64,000 nucleotides of DNA, from contig NZ_FORP01000003.1 of the NCBI RefSeq assembly GCF_900114035.1, positions 1 through 64,000 on the forward strand. Reading direction: 5' to 3'. A program made the position numbers and the translations under genes. The first letter of the stretch is position 1, and the number at the start of each line of letters is the position of its first letter. The notes below the pieces were generated by a model that saw only the letters and a program-made list of their open reading frames with translations, did not search any database and was not told the DNA's origin. Shown in pieces: positions 17,083 through 25,210 of the stretch. The stretch is from Amycolatopsis sacchari. Its GTDB lineage: Bacteria; Actinomycetota; Actinomycetes; Mycobacteriales; Pseudonocardiaceae.

Positions 17083-18008
17083 TTCACACCCCTGCTCACG
17101 TCGAAGGTGCGGAACATCAGCCGCAGCGCGAACGTCGCCACGATCAGCGTCAGCACGACCGTCACCACGCCCATCGCGGACGACTGGCCGATGTCGAAGC
17201 CCTGGAACGCGCGCTGGTAGATGTAGTACGGCAGGTTCGTGCTGGCCGTGCCCGGCCCGCCCTGCGTCATCAGGAAGATCGCGTCGAAGCTGTTCACGAT
17301 GTAGATCGCGCCCAGCAGCACGGAAAGCTGGATGTAGCGCGACAGGTGCGGCAGGGTGATCGACGCGAACGTGCGCCACTTCCCCGCCCCGTCCACCGAA
17401 GCGGCCTCCAGCACGTCCTTCGGCTGGCTCTGCAGCCCGGCCAGGAGCAGCAGCATCATGAACGGCGTCCACTGCCACACGATCTGCGCCATCACCGACG
17501 CCAGCGGGAACTCCGACAACCAGTCCGTGTCCCCGCCGAACACGAAGTTCAGCAGCCCGTACGTCGGGTCGAACATCGTGGTCTTCCACAGCAGCGCCCC
17601 GGCGGCGGGCAGGATCAGGAACGGCGTGATGAGCAGCGTGCGCACCACCCCGCGGCCGAGGAACTTGCGGTCGAGCAGCAGCGCCAGCCCGAGCCCGAGC
17701 ACCAGCGCGACGAACACGCACACCACCGTGATCAGCACGGTGTTGAGCAGCGCGCCGCGGAACTGGCTGTCGGTGAACACGTCGGCGTAGTTCCGCAGGC
17801 CGACGAAGTGCTGCGAGCCGGGGCGGACGAGGTTCCACGACTGGAACGAGTAGATCACCGTGACCACGAACGGGATCTGCGTCACGATGATGGTGAACAA
17901 CAGCGCGGGCAGCAACGGCGCCCGGCGGGCCCACGCGCCGGAGCGCGAGCGGGTCCTGGCCGTCGTGGCGCGGGCGGGGGTTTCCAGTGAGGGAGCTACC
18001 GCAGTCAT
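17079..18008 (-). CDS. carbohydrate ABC transporter permease (MalF type)
   Basis: A 309-residue permease with six transmembrane helices after a short, Arg- and Thr-rich cytoplasmic N-terminus. The EAA loop is EAASVDGAGKWRTFASITLPHLS. Partner of the MalG-type permease with which it shares a 4-nt overlap; it also overlaps the binding-protein gene by 4 nt. Translation of the whole operon is therefore coupled. The pair imports the sugar or polyol bound by the lipoprotein encoded upstream. Confidence 0.93.
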   Translation of the reverse strand: MTAVAPSLETPARATTARTRSRSGAWARRAPLLPALLFTIIVTQIPFVVTVIYSFQSWNLVRPGSQHFVGLRNYADVFTDSQFRGALLNTVLITVVCVFVALVLGLGLALLLDRKFLGRGVVRTLLITPFLILPAAGALLWKTTMFDPTYGLLNFVFGGDTDWLSEFPLASVMAQIVWQWTPFMMLLLLAGLQSQPKDVLEAASVDGAGKWRTFASITLPHLSRYIQLSVLLGAIYIVNSFDAIFLMTQGGPGTASTNLPYYIYQRAFQGFDIGQSSAMGVVTVVLTLIVATFALRLMFRTFDVSRGVK

Positions 18009-19345
18009 TTCGTCTCCCGGTAGGACTCGCCGACGGTCTGCGCGTACTTCTGGGACTGCTCCAGTGCCTCGTCGACCGAGACCTGCCCGGCGATGGCGGC
18101 GGACAGCTCCTGGCTGACGCGCGTGCCGAGGTCCTGGAACTCGGGGATGCCGACGAACTGGATGCCAGTGTAGGGCACCGGCGTCACGTGCACGTTCTCC
18201 GGTTTCGCCGCGTCGATGCTGTCCAGCGTCGGCTGGGCGTAGGCCTTCGCGGCTTCGCGGTACTCGGGGATGTCGTAAGTGGACAGACGGCAGCCCGGCG
18301 GCACGCGGTTCCAGCCGTAGGTCTTGCCGACCAGCTGCACGAACTCCTTGCCGGTCATCCAGTTCAGGAAGTTCCACGCGGCCTGCTTGTCCTTGGCCAC
18401 CTTGGGGATCGCGAGCGACCACGTGTAGAGCCAGCCGCTGGACTGGGTACGCACGACGGGCGCGGCGACGTAACCGGACTTGCCGACGACCTTGCTGTTC
18501 TCGGGGTCCTCGTTGGTGCCCGCCATGACCGTGGCGTCGTACCACATCGCGGCCTGCCCCTGGGCGTACCGCGTGCCGCACTCCGAGAACCCGGCGCTCG
18601 ACGCCCCGACCTCACCGTGGTTGCGCACCAGGTCGACGTAGAAGTTCGCCGCCTGCTTGAACTCCGGCGAGGTCAGCTGCGCGTTCCAGTTCTGGTCGAA
18701 CCACGAGGCGCCGAACGTGTTCGCGACGGTGTCGAACGGGGCGAGGTTCTCGCCCCAGCCCGGCTTGCCCCGCAGGCAGATACCGGAGATCCCGGCCGCC
18801 TTGTCGTCGAGCTTCGCGGCGAAGTCGGCGATCTGCTGCCAAGTCGGGTGCTCGGGCATGGTCAGCCCGGCCTTCTCGAACAGGTCCTTGCGGTAGGCCA
18901 GGAACGACGACTCGCCGTAGAACGGCACCGCGTACAGGGAACCGTTGTAGGACAACGACTCCTTGATGCTCGGGATGAAGTCGCCCGGGTCGTAGCCGGG
19001 GGTACGGTCGACGTAGGGCTGCAGGTTCTCCAGCCAGCCGTTCGCCGCCCACTGGGGGGTCTCGTAGTTGCTGATCATCACCACGTCGAACTCGCCGCCC
19101 TGCGTGGCGGTGGAGGCGGTGATCTTCGCGCGGGCCTGGTTCTCCGGCAGCGACACGAACTTCAGGTTCACGCCGGGGTTGGCCCGCTCGAACTCGCCGG
19201 ACAGCGAAATCGCGTCGTTCATCTGCGGGTTGGCCACGATGGCGATGACGAGCGTCCGCCCGCCCGAGCCGATCGCGCCGGCACCGGCGCAGCCCGTCAG
19301 CGCGAGCAGTGCGGCGACCGCCAGCAGGGCGAGGCGCTTACGCAT
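18005..19345 (-). CDS. sugar/polyol ABC transporter substrate-binding lipoprotein
   Basis: A 446-residue family 1 extracellular solute-binding protein. The signal peptide ends in the lipobox LTGC with the modified Cys at residue 19, so it is anchored outside the membrane. The region SYNGSLYAVPFYGESSFLAYRKDLFEKAGL is typical of binding proteins for sugars and polyols. It sits between a zinc polyol-type dehydrogenase (8-nt overlap) and two permeases, so a sugar alcohol is a reasonable guess for the ligand (inference). Confidence 0.93.
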   Translation of the reverse strand: MRKRLALLAVAALLALTGCAGAGAIGSGGRTLVIAIVANPQMNDAISLSGEFERANPGVNLKFVSLPENQARAKITASTATQGGEFDVVMISNYETPQWAANGWLENLQPYVDRTPGYDPGDFIPSIKESLSYNGSLYAVPFYGESSFLAYRKDLFEKAGLTMPEHPTWQQIADFAAKLDDKAAGISGICLRGKPGWGENLAPFDTVANTFGASWFDQNWNAQLTSPEFKQAANFYVDLVRNHGEVGASSAGFSECGTRYAQGQAAMWYDATVMAGTNEDPENSKVVGKSGYVAAPVVRTQSSGWLYTWSLAIPKVAKDKQAAWNFLNWMTGKEFVQLVGKTYGWNRVPPGCRLSTYDIPEYREAAKAYAQPTLDSIDAAKPENVHVTPVPYTGIQFVGIPEFQDLGTRVSQELSAAIAGQVSVDEALEQSQKYAQTVGESYRETK

Positions 19346-20342
19346 CGGTCCCTCCCGGCAGCACCTGCACCTTCAGCCCCGCACCACTGCGCATGAGGTC
19401 CAGTGCTTCCGGGAACTTCTCGAGTGGAAGCGCGTCGGTGAGCAGCGCCCTGGTGTCGATCGCGCCACCGGCGACCAGGTCGAGCGCGGCCCCGTAGGAG
19501 TGCAGTACTGCCATCGAACCCACCACCGTGATCTCGTCGTTGTAGATACGGAAGGGAGAAAGCGCTATCCGGGCCTCGGCGGGCGCGACCCCGAACACCA
19601 GGAACCGGCCGCCGCGGCGCAGCGCGTCGAACGCGGCCTCCATCGCGGGCGCGGCACCGGTGCAGTCGACGGAGGCGTCGAACCGCTCACCGTCCAGTTC
19701 GGACACGTCACCGGCGACGGCGTGCGCGCCGAGGTCCTTGGCCCGCGGCAGGCGGCTGGTGTTGCGGTCCACCATCGTGACCCGCGCGCCCGCCCGCTGC
19801 AGGAGCTGCTGCATGATCAGGCCCATCGTGCCGGCCCCGACGACGAGAAAGCGCTCTCCCGCCTCGACGCCGATCCGGCGCACGCCGTGCACGGCGCAGG
19901 AAACCGGCTCGACGAGCGCACCCTCCTGCCAGCTCAGGTGGTCGGGCAGGCGGTAGCAGTTCGCCGAGGGCACGGCGACGTACTCGGCGAAGGCGCCGTC
20001 CACCGTGTCGCCGGTGGCGCCCCAGTTCTCGCAGAGGTTGCCGTGGCCCGCGCGGCACGGGTCGCAGTACCCGCAGAACAGCGACGGGTCGACCGCGACC
20101 CGGTCACCCACCTGCCAGCCGCCCGGCACGTCCGGCCCGACCTCGACGATCTCGCCGGCGAACTCGTGGCCGGGGACGATCGGGTACGGGGTGGGCGGGA
20201 AGTGGCCGTCGGCGATGTGCAGGTCCGTACCGCAGATCCCGGTGGCGCCCACCTTGACCACCACCTGGCGTTCCCCGGGGGTGGGGTCGGGCACCTCGCC
20301 GACCCGAATCGAACCCGGCTGGTCAACGATCGCGGCCCGCAC
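19338..20342 (-). CDS. zinc-dependent alcohol dehydrogenase, polyol type
   Basis: A 334-residue medium-chain dehydrogenase. Catalytic zinc ligands are in GICGTDLHI and PGHEFAGE; the structural-zinc loop is FCGYCDPCRAGHGNLCEN (four cysteines); the Rossmann motif is VVGAGTMGLIM. The sequence is closest in style to sorbitol/arabinitol dehydrogenases. GTG at 20342 has GGGAGAGG upstream. It is the first gene of the ABC uptake operon, so the imported substrate is probably oxidised by this enzyme to a keto sugar. Expression should be controlled by the divergent SorC-type protein through the operator at 20361-20376. Confidence 0.92.
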   Translation of the reverse strand: MRAAIVDQPGSIRVGEVPDPTPGERQVVVKVGATGICGTDLHIADGHFPPTPYPIVPGHEFAGEIVEVGPDVPGGWQVGDRVAVDPSLFCGYCDPCRAGHGNLCENWGATGDTVDGAFAEYVAVPSANCYRLPDHLSWQEGALVEPVSCAVHGVRRIGVEAGERFLVVGAGTMGLIMQQLLQRAGARVTMVDRNTSRLPRAKDLGAHAVAGDVSELDGERFDASVDCTGAAPAMEAAFDALRRGGRFLVFGVAPAEARIALSPFRIYNDEITVVGSMAVLHSYGAALDLVAGGAIDTRALLTDALPLEKFPEALDLMRSGAGLKVQVLPGGTDA

Positions 20343-20360
20343 TCCGGCTCACCTCTCCCT

Positions 20361-20376
20361 GCGCTCAAATGAGCGC
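20361..20376. promoter_or_regulatory. SorC operator of the polyol operon
   Basis: A perfect inverted repeat GCGCTCA-AA-TGAGCGC lies 18 bp upstream of the dehydrogenase start, between it and any upstream promoter. Its core GCTCA-N2-TGAGC is repeated at 20458-20469 at the start of the regulator gene. A match on both sides of a divergent pair is strong evidence for a shared operator. Confidence 0.8.
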
Positions 20377-20451
20377 GTCACGACACTGTGGTCCTATGCA
20401 TGCCCGAGCATTAGAGGACTTTCGCCCATACCTCGTCAACCAGCAGGACGC

Positions 20452-20469
20452 TATAGTGCTCAAGTGAGC
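20452..20469 (+). promoter_or_regulatory. SorC gene promoter and autoregulatory operator
   Basis: TATAGT (20452-20457) is followed by GCTCA-AG-TGAGC (20458-20469). The GTG start of the regulator (20464) lies inside the palindrome, 6 nt after the -10 box. The message is probably leaderless and the protein would block its own transcription start. Confidence 0.8.
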
Positions 20470-21420
20470 GTCAAGCGGAATCTCGCGGACACGATGACCT
20501 CGGCCGTCATCGCCCACCGGTTCTACGTGGGCGGCCGGTCCAAGATCGAGATCGCCGAGGAGTTCGGCATCAGCCGCTTCAAGGTCGCCCGCGTGCTCGA
20601 CTGGGCGCGCGAGAGCGGGCTGGTGCGCATCGACTTCGACCTGCCGGTGCCGGTGGACGTGAAGCTGTCGGACCAGGTGCGGGCGGCCTACGAGCTGGAC
20701 CAGTGCTTCGTGCTCGACCGCACCGCGAGCGAGGGCGAGCGGCCGGAGGTGCGGCGGCGCATCGGCGCGGTCGCGGCGCGGCTGCTGTCGGAGATCGTCA
20801 CGGAGAACGACGTGCTCGGGTTGTCGTGGGCGCGCTCGGTGAACGTCACGACGGAGGCCGTGCGCAGGCTGCCGAAGGTCCCGGTGGTCCAGCTGTGCGG
20901 GGTGCAGGCGGGCATCGACAGCCGGGACCGCTCGGTGGAGACGGTGGCCCGGCTGGCCGCGACCTCGGGCGGCGAGGCGTACCCGATCTACGGCCCGCTC
21001 GTGCTGCCCGACCGGCGCACGACGGAGATCCTGCGGCGGCAGCCGGGGATCGCGGAGACGTTCGGCCAGTTCAAGAACCTGACGAAAGCCGTGGTGAGCA
21101 TCGGCGCGTGGCTGCCCGGTGAGTCCACTGTGTACGACGCCGTGCACCCGGACGAGCGCAGGGCGATCGCCGAGCGCGGCGCGAAGGCGGAGGTCGCGGC
21201 GCGGCTGTTCGACGGCGAGGGCAAGCCGATGGACACCGGGCTGGCGCACCACGTCCTCGCGATCAGCACGGAGGAACTGCTGCGCGTGCCCGAGGTCATC
21301 GCACTCGGCTACACGGCCCCCAAAGCCGAGGCGATCGACGCCGTGCTGCGCTCGGGCCTGGTGTCCACGCTCATCACGGACACCCCGGCCGCCATCCGCC
21401 TGCCCCGGCTAGCGGGTTAG
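20464..21420 (+). CDS. SorC/DeoR-type sugar-binding transcriptional regulator
   Basis: A 318-residue regulator. The N-terminal helix-turn-helix (GRSKIEIAEEFGISRFKVARVLDWA, about residues 25-49) is followed by the SorC sugar-binding domain, with the NagB-like features DVLGLSWARSVN and LCGVQAGIDS. It should respond to a phosphorylated sugar and control the divergent dehydrogenase-ABC operon and itself through the two GCTCA-N2-TGAGC sites. The GTG start gives the normal family length; the longer upstream open frame is noise. The last 12 bp overlap the 3' end of the convergent P450 gene. Confidence 0.92.
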   Translation: MSVKRNLADTMTSAVIAHRFYVGGRSKIEIAEEFGISRFKVARVLDWARESGLVRIDFDLPVPVDVKLSDQVRAAYELDQCFVLDRTASEGERPEVRRRIGAVAARLLSEIVTENDVLGLSWARSVNVTTEAVRRLPKVPVVQLCGVQAGIDSRDRSVETVARLAATSGGEAYPIYGPLVLPDRRTTEILRRQPGIAETFGQFKNLTKAVVSIGAWLPGESTVYDAVHPDERRAIAERGAKAEVAARLFDGEGKPMDTGLAHHVLAISTEELLRVPEVIALGYTAPKAEAIDAVLRSGLVSTLITDTPAAIRLPRLAG

Positions 21421-22680
21421 CGACACCGGCAGGGTGTCGACGCCGTAGACGACGGACGTCTGGCGGTACGCGAGCTCGTCCGGCGCGACGGCCAGGTGCA
21501 TGTCCGGGAACCGGCGCACGAGCGCGGGGTACGCGGCACGCAGCTCCATCCGCGCCAGCTCCGCGCCGATGCACCGGTGCACGCCCCAGCCGAACGCCAG
21601 GTGCGACGACGGCTCACGCGTGGCGTCGAAGGTTTCCATGTCCTCGCCCAGCTTCGCGTCCCGGTTCGCGCCGCTGAGCGACACGAACACGACGTCGCCC
21701 TTCGCGATGCGCGCGCCCGCGATCTCGACGTCTTCCTTGGCGAAGCGCGGGAAGGCCACCTGCACCACCGTCAGGTACCGCAGCAGTTCCTCGACGAACG
21801 GGTTCACCGACTCGTCGTCGTCCCGCACGCGCTCGAACGTTTCGCGGTCGCGCAGCAGCACGATCGCGCCCAGCGCCAGCATGCTCGCGGTCGTCTCCAG
21901 CCCACCGGTGAGCACGCCGTCGGCCAGCCCGGCCAGCTCGACGTCGGAGATCTCGTCGCCGTGCTCCTTGATGAGCATCCCGAGCAGCCCGTCCCCCGGC
22001 GACTCGCGCTGCTTCTTGACGATCTCCATCAGGTACGACAGGGACTCCGAAATCGCCCCGAAGGACGCGCCCGCCCCGGCGAACAGGTCGAACCGGACGG
22101 TGCTCAGCCGCTGGAAGTCCGCGCGGTCGGCGTAGGAGACGCCGAGCAGCTCGCAGATCGTGAGCGACGGGATCGGCAGCGCGTAGGACTGCATGAGGTC
22201 GACCGGACCCTCGGCCGCCGCCATCGCTTTCAGCTGGTCTTCGATGATCTCGTCGATGCGCGGCGTGAGCCGGCTCAGGCGGCGCATCGTGAACTCGGGC
22301 GTCAGCAGCTTGCGCAGCCGCGTGTGGTCCGGCGGGTCGGCGAACCCGAGGCCGCCGGGGTTCTGCTCCGCGGACATCCCCGCCGTGCCCACGAGGTTGG
22401 TGTAGTCGTTGCTGAACTTGCCCGCCGCGGCCAGCACTTCCTTGGCCTCGTCGTAGCCGGTGACCAGCCACGCGCGCAGCCCGAACGGCAGCTTGAGCCG
22501 GGCGATGGGTTCCGTCCCGCGCTTGTGCCCCAACTCCGGCACCGGGTCGAGGCCGGTGCGGCGCAACGGCATCAGGGTGGATTCGGGCAGCAGGGAAAGC
22601 AGGTCCACGCCCTTCTTCTGCTTCCGCTGGATGTACTTGCGCCCTGCCCACCCGATCACCCGGGAGCGAAGATCGGTCAT
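21409..22680 (-). CDS. cytochrome P450 (third copy, unrelated subfamily)
   Basis: A 423-residue P450. The heme loop is FGWGVHRCIGAELA, ExxR is EELLR, and the I-helix motif is TGGLETTAS, where Gly-Leu replaces the commoner Gly-His/Asp before Glu-Thr-Thr. It differs widely from the pair at 13128 and 14440 and has a longer basic N-terminus (RKYIQRKQKKGVDLLSLLP). The ATG at 22680 is 7 nt after TAGCAT (22693-22688 on the minus strand), so leaderless initiation is likely. No ferredoxin is adjacent. It is convergent with the SorC gene, overlapping it by 12 bp. Substrate unknown. Confidence 0.93.
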   Translation of the reverse strand: MTDLRSRVIGWAGRKYIQRKQKKGVDLLSLLPESTLMPLRRTGLDPVPELGHKRGTEPIARLKLPFGLRAWLVTGYDEAKEVLAAAGKFSNDYTNLVGTAGMSAEQNPGGLGFADPPDHTRLRKLLTPEFTMRRLSRLTPRIDEIIEDQLKAMAAAEGPVDLMQSYALPIPSLTICELLGVSYADRADFQRLSTVRFDLFAGAGASFGAISESLSYLMEIVKKQRESPGDGLLGMLIKEHGDEISDVELAGLADGVLTGGLETTASMLALGAIVLLRDRETFERVRDDDESVNPFVEELLRYLTVVQVAFPRFAKEDVEIAGARIAKGDVVFVSLSGANRDAKLGEDMETFDATREPSSHLAFGWGVHRCIGAELARMELRAAYPALVRRFPDMHLAVAPDELAYRQTSVVYGVDTLPVSLTR

Positions 22681-22884
22681 GGTCCGGATGCTACACGCGG
22701 GAACCCGCAGCTCCGCCCGTGTTTGTCGGCCTCCCCACTTCGCGGTAACAGCCCGCGCACTGTCACTCACCCAGGTGAGTCAAAGCACCCACACCGGTGA
22801 GAAAGGGGGTCCGCTCGGAGCGGCCAGGGTAAGCCGCAGCGAGGTGGCGGGGACGGGCCCCGGAACCGGGAGACGGGAGTAGGC
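22681..22884 (+). promoter_or_regulatory. intergenic region with palindrome and GC-rich leader
   Basis: A perfect inverted repeat ACTCACC-CA-GGTGAGT occupies 22765-22780 and is a likely operator. From about 22805 to 22875 the + strand is rich in small hairpins (CCGCTCGGAGCGG; CCGC...GCGG; CGGGCCCCGG) before the ribosome site GGGAG of the secreted protein gene. A structured 5' leader, even a riboswitch, is possible, but I could not match it to a known class. Confidence 0.4.
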
Positions 22885-23613
22885 ATGCCGAAGAACGTGG
22901 GCAGGTGGCTGGCGGCGGCAGCGCTGGGCGTGGTCGTGCCGCTCGCGCCGGCGGCCGCGGAAGCGACGGCGGCGACCGTGCCCGTGGCGCAGTACGCACA
23001 GCCCGGATCGCAGCAGAACGACAACGACCAGCCGGGGAACGACAACGACAAGACCAACGACAACGGGATGTGGGGGCTGCTCGGCCTGTTCGGGTTGCTC
23101 GGCCTGCTGGGCCTGACGCGCCGCTCGCCGAGGACGCCGAAGTCCGACGTCGTGCCCGAACCGCGCCCCGCCCGCCGACCGGAGGAGCCGCGCGCCGACA
23201 CGGCTTCCGGCGTGTACCCGAACGCCGTCGCGGCCGGGTATCCGCCCCACGCCTCGACCGCGGAACGCCCGGCGTACGCGACCGGGGAACGCCCGGCGTA
23301 CGCGACGGGGGAACGCCCGGCGTACGCGACGGGAGAACGCCCTGGGTACGCGACGGGGGAACAGCAGGCCTACGGGACGGGGGAACAGCAGGCGTATTCG
23401 GCGCCGACGGGTGAGCAGCCGGTGTACGCGCCGACTGGTGAGCAGCCCGCGTATGCGCCGCCGGCGGGTGAGCAGACCGCGTACCCGGCGGCTGAGCAGT
23501 CGGGTTACCGCCAGCCCGTGGGCGAGCAGGGTGCCATGGGCAACTACCCGCCACCGGAGCAGACCGCGCCGCCGACCGGTGCCGCGCCCGAGGGGAGGCG
23601 CCGCCGGTTCTGA
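22885..23613 (+). CDS. secreted/membrane-anchored WGxxGxxG-type repeat protein
   Basis: 242 residues. A signal peptide (to about residue 28, APAAAEATA) leads to an Asn/Asp/Gln-rich stretch and a hydrophobic WGLLGLFGLLGLLGL segment followed by RR (about 62-80), the pattern of the WGxxGxxG sorting-like or anchor motif. The remaining 160 residues are hydrophilic and probably disordered, with tandem 8-residue repeats ERPAYATG (4 copies from 23263) that grade into EQQAY.., EQPVYAPTG, EQPAYAPPAG. Function unknown; a cell-surface location is inferred. Here the WGxxGxxG motif is in the middle of the chain, with an extended tail beyond it. Confidence 0.75.
   Translation: MPKNVGRWLAAAALGVVVPLAPAAAEATAATVPVAQYAQPGSQQNDNDQPGNDNDKTNDNGMWGLLGLFGLLGLLGLTRRSPRTPKSDVVPEPRPARRPEEPRADTASGVYPNAVAAGYPPHASTAERPAYATGERPAYATGERPAYATGERPGYATGEQQAYGTGEQQAYSAPTGEQPVYAPTGEQPAYAPPAGEQTAYPAAEQSGYRQPVGEQGAMGNYPPPEQTAPPTGAAPEGRRRRF
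23263..23358 (+). repeat. 24-bp in-frame tandem repeat
   Basis: Four 24-bp units (GAACGCCC[G/T]GSGTACGCGAC type) each encode ERPAYATG or the variant ERPGYATG. Two more degenerate units (EQQAYGTG, EQQAYSAPTG) follow to about 23412. Copy number is likely variable between strains. Confidence 0.85.
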
Positions 23614-23623
23614 GCGGCAGAAT

Positions 23624-23669
23624 GCCGGCTCCTGCCCCACCCCGACGGGGCAGGAGCCGGCTCTTTTTT
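23624..23669 (+). terminator. strong intrinsic terminator
   Basis: A perfect 15-bp stem (GCCGGCTCCTGCCCC and complement) with an 8-nt loop is followed by TCTTTTTT, just after the stop of the repeat protein. A classical Rho-independent terminator, rare in this clear form in GC-rich genomes. Confidence 0.95.
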
Positions 23670-23680
23670 GGGGTGTCGGG

Positions 23681-24180
23681 AAAGCGCTTACCCGACCTTG
23701 ACCCTCGCCAGGGCACCGACCGCAAGCACTCGCCCGGCCAACCACGGAAGCGTCGGTCGCCAGAAAGCGCTTACCCGGGCCTGACCCCCGCCAGCCCGCC
23801 GACGGCAAGCACGCACCCAGCCAGCCAGGGCAGGAGCCCGCCGCCAGAAAGCGCTTACCCGGGCCCTGTCCCGGCCAACCCGCCGAAGGCGAGCACGCGC
23901 CCACCAACCACCGCACGCATGAGCCAGCCTCGGGAAAGCGCTTACGTTGCCTGACCCCCGGCCAGGCCGCAGACGGCAAGCGCGCGCCCGGCCAACCGGG
24001 GCGGGAGTCAGCCATGGGAAAGCGCTTTCGCCGCCCTGACCCCGCCAACCCGCGGACGGCGAGCACGCGCCCGGCCAACCACGGCAGCAGTCGGCCGCCT
24101 GAAAGCGCTTACCCGGACACTGCCCCGGCCAACGCGCCGACGGCGAGCACGCGCCGCACGAGCCACTCGCCAGAAAGCGC
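23681..24180 (-). repeat. tandem array of degenerate PEBP gene 3' ends
   Basis: A block of about 84 bp recurs head-to-tail with AAAGCGCTTA-type boundary motifs starting at 23681, 23764, 23848, 23935, 24019, 24102 and 24174; the last coincides with the true end of the PEBP gene. Read on the minus strand, units encode variants of the PEBP C-terminus and end in their own stop. For example the unit ending at 23772 reads LLPWLAGCVLAVGGLAGVRPG-stop, against the gene's LLPRLAGHVLAVGTLEGVRAA-stop; the unit ending at 23689 reads LAGRVLAVGALARVKVG-stop. Frames differ between units, so they are not one protein. The array fills the whole gap to the terminator at 23669. Confidence 0.88.
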
Positions 24181-24750
24181 TCACGCCGCCCGAACCCCTT
24201 CCAACGTGCCGACCGCGAGCACGTGCCCCGCCAGCCGCGGCAGCAGGCCGTCCACGGCACCGCCCCCGCCCGGGTCCACGGCCGTGTCCAGTGCGTACAG
24301 GTGGAACCGGTACCGGTGCGTCCCGTGGCCGGGCAGCGGCCGGGGGCCCACGTAACCGGTGCGGCCGCGGTGGTTCGGCACGTAGCGGAAACGCCCATCC
24401 TCAGCCGCCAGCGCACCTTCCTCCAGTTCGGACACCGCCGCGTCGAACAGGGCCACCGTGTGGATGCCCGGTTTCGCCGTCGGCGTGTCCACGTCTTCGA
24501 TGATCAACAGCAGCGCACGCGTCCTCGCGGGAAGTCCACGCCACCGCAGCGCGGGTGAGGTGTTCACGCCGATACCCGGACCGCAGTGCCGGGCCGGAAT
24601 CGTTTCGCCGTCGCGGAAAGCGGGTGAAGTGACCTCGATCCGGTCCGAAGTGGTCAGTTCCGGGGCCCGAGTGACACTGAGTGCCTCGTCCGCGCGTTCG
24701 CGGCGCAGCAGCCAGCCGAGCGGGGTCAGCAGGAGTTCGAGCAGCTTCAC
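24181..24750 (-). CDS. YbhB/YbcL-type PEBP family protein
   Basis: A 189-residue phosphatidylethanolamine-binding protein homologue of the bacterial YbhB/YbcL type. The ligand-pocket motifs are visible: NTSPALRWRGLP, the DVDTP segment (IIEDVDTPTAKPGIHTV), then GRTGYVGPRPLPGHGTHRYRFHLYAL. Bacterial members have poorly known roles. The N-terminus (KLLELLLTPLGWLLRRERAD) is an extra hydrophobic or amphipathic leader. GTG overlaps the stop of the MarR gene by 4 nt (GTGA), so the two form an operon. Directly downstream lies an array of six decayed copies of its own last 20-odd codons. Confidence 0.9.
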   Translation of the reverse strand: MKLLELLLTPLGWLLRRERADEALSVTRAPELTTSDRIEVTSPAFRDGETIPARHCGPGIGVNTSPALRWRGLPARTRALLLIIEDVDTPTAKPGIHTVALFDAAVSELEEGALAAEDGRFRYVPNHRGRTGYVGPRPLPGHGTHRYRFHLYALDTAVDPGGGGAVDGLLPRLAGHVLAVGTLEGVRAA

Positions 24751-25208
24751 GAGGAGCCTTCCGTCGAGGGGGAGTCGGCGATCGCCTGGAGGAGGCGCGC
24801 GGCCTCCGCGAGGGTGCGGCGCTGGTCGGCGGTGAGGGCGCCCAGCTGCGAGCTGAGCCAGTTCTCCCGGTGCCGCAAGGATTTCTCCGCGATCTCCCGC
24901 CCGCCCGCGGTGAGCACGAACAACACCCGGCGCCGGTCGGCGGAGTCCCGTTCGCGGACGACCTGACCGTCGGCTTCGAGCCGGTTCACGGTCTGGCTCA
25001 TCGACCCCGGCGTCACCCGCGCACGGTCGCTCAGCTCGCCGAGGCTGAGCGGGCCGTGCTTGCGCAACTGGTGCAACACGAGCAGGGCGGCCTCGGCCAC
25101 CTCGCCATCGGCCCGCTCGGACCGGAACCGGCTGTACACGCGCGCGACCGCGGTGCGCAGCTCCGCACCCAGTTCCGGGATCGGCACATCCTTCGCTGAC
25201 TTCGCCAC
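24747..25208 (-). CDS. MarR family transcriptional regulator
   Basis: A 153-residue winged-helix repressor. Recognition region LSLGELSDRARVTPGSMSQTVNRLEADGQVVRERDSADRRRVLFVLT (about residues 53-100) is a textbook MarR domain. GTG at 25208 is 8 nt after TATACT (25222-25217 on the minus strand), so it may be leaderless. It is divergent from the MFS exporter, with two inverted repeats in the 43-bp gap, and in an operon with the PEBP gene. The expected role is ligand-responsive repression of the exporter and of its own operon. Confidence 0.92.
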   Translation of the reverse strand: MAKSAKDVPIPELGAELRTAVARVYSRFRSERADGEVAEAALLVLHQLRKHGPLSLGELSDRARVTPGSMSQTVNRLEADGQVVRERDSADRRRVLFVLTAGGREIAEKSLRHRENWLSSQLGALTADQRRTLAEAARLLQAIADSPSTEGSS

Positions 25209-25210
25209 GA

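Noticed and set aside
22805-22884. c-di-AMP (ydaO) riboswitch before the secreted protein
   Set aside because: Some GGG/hairpin features are reminiscent, but the conserved core could not be matched by eye; left as an unclassified structured leader.
22780-24078. Long minus-strand frame of about 430 residues reading through the repeat array
   Set aside because: It arises because one frame of the tail repeats is open; it has no start context and continues antisense to the secreted repeat protein.
23681-24180. CRISPR array
   Set aside because: Spacing is regular at about 84 bp, but the conserved part is a decayed gene tail and the intervening sequence is also homologous between units, so there are no unique spacers and no cas genes.
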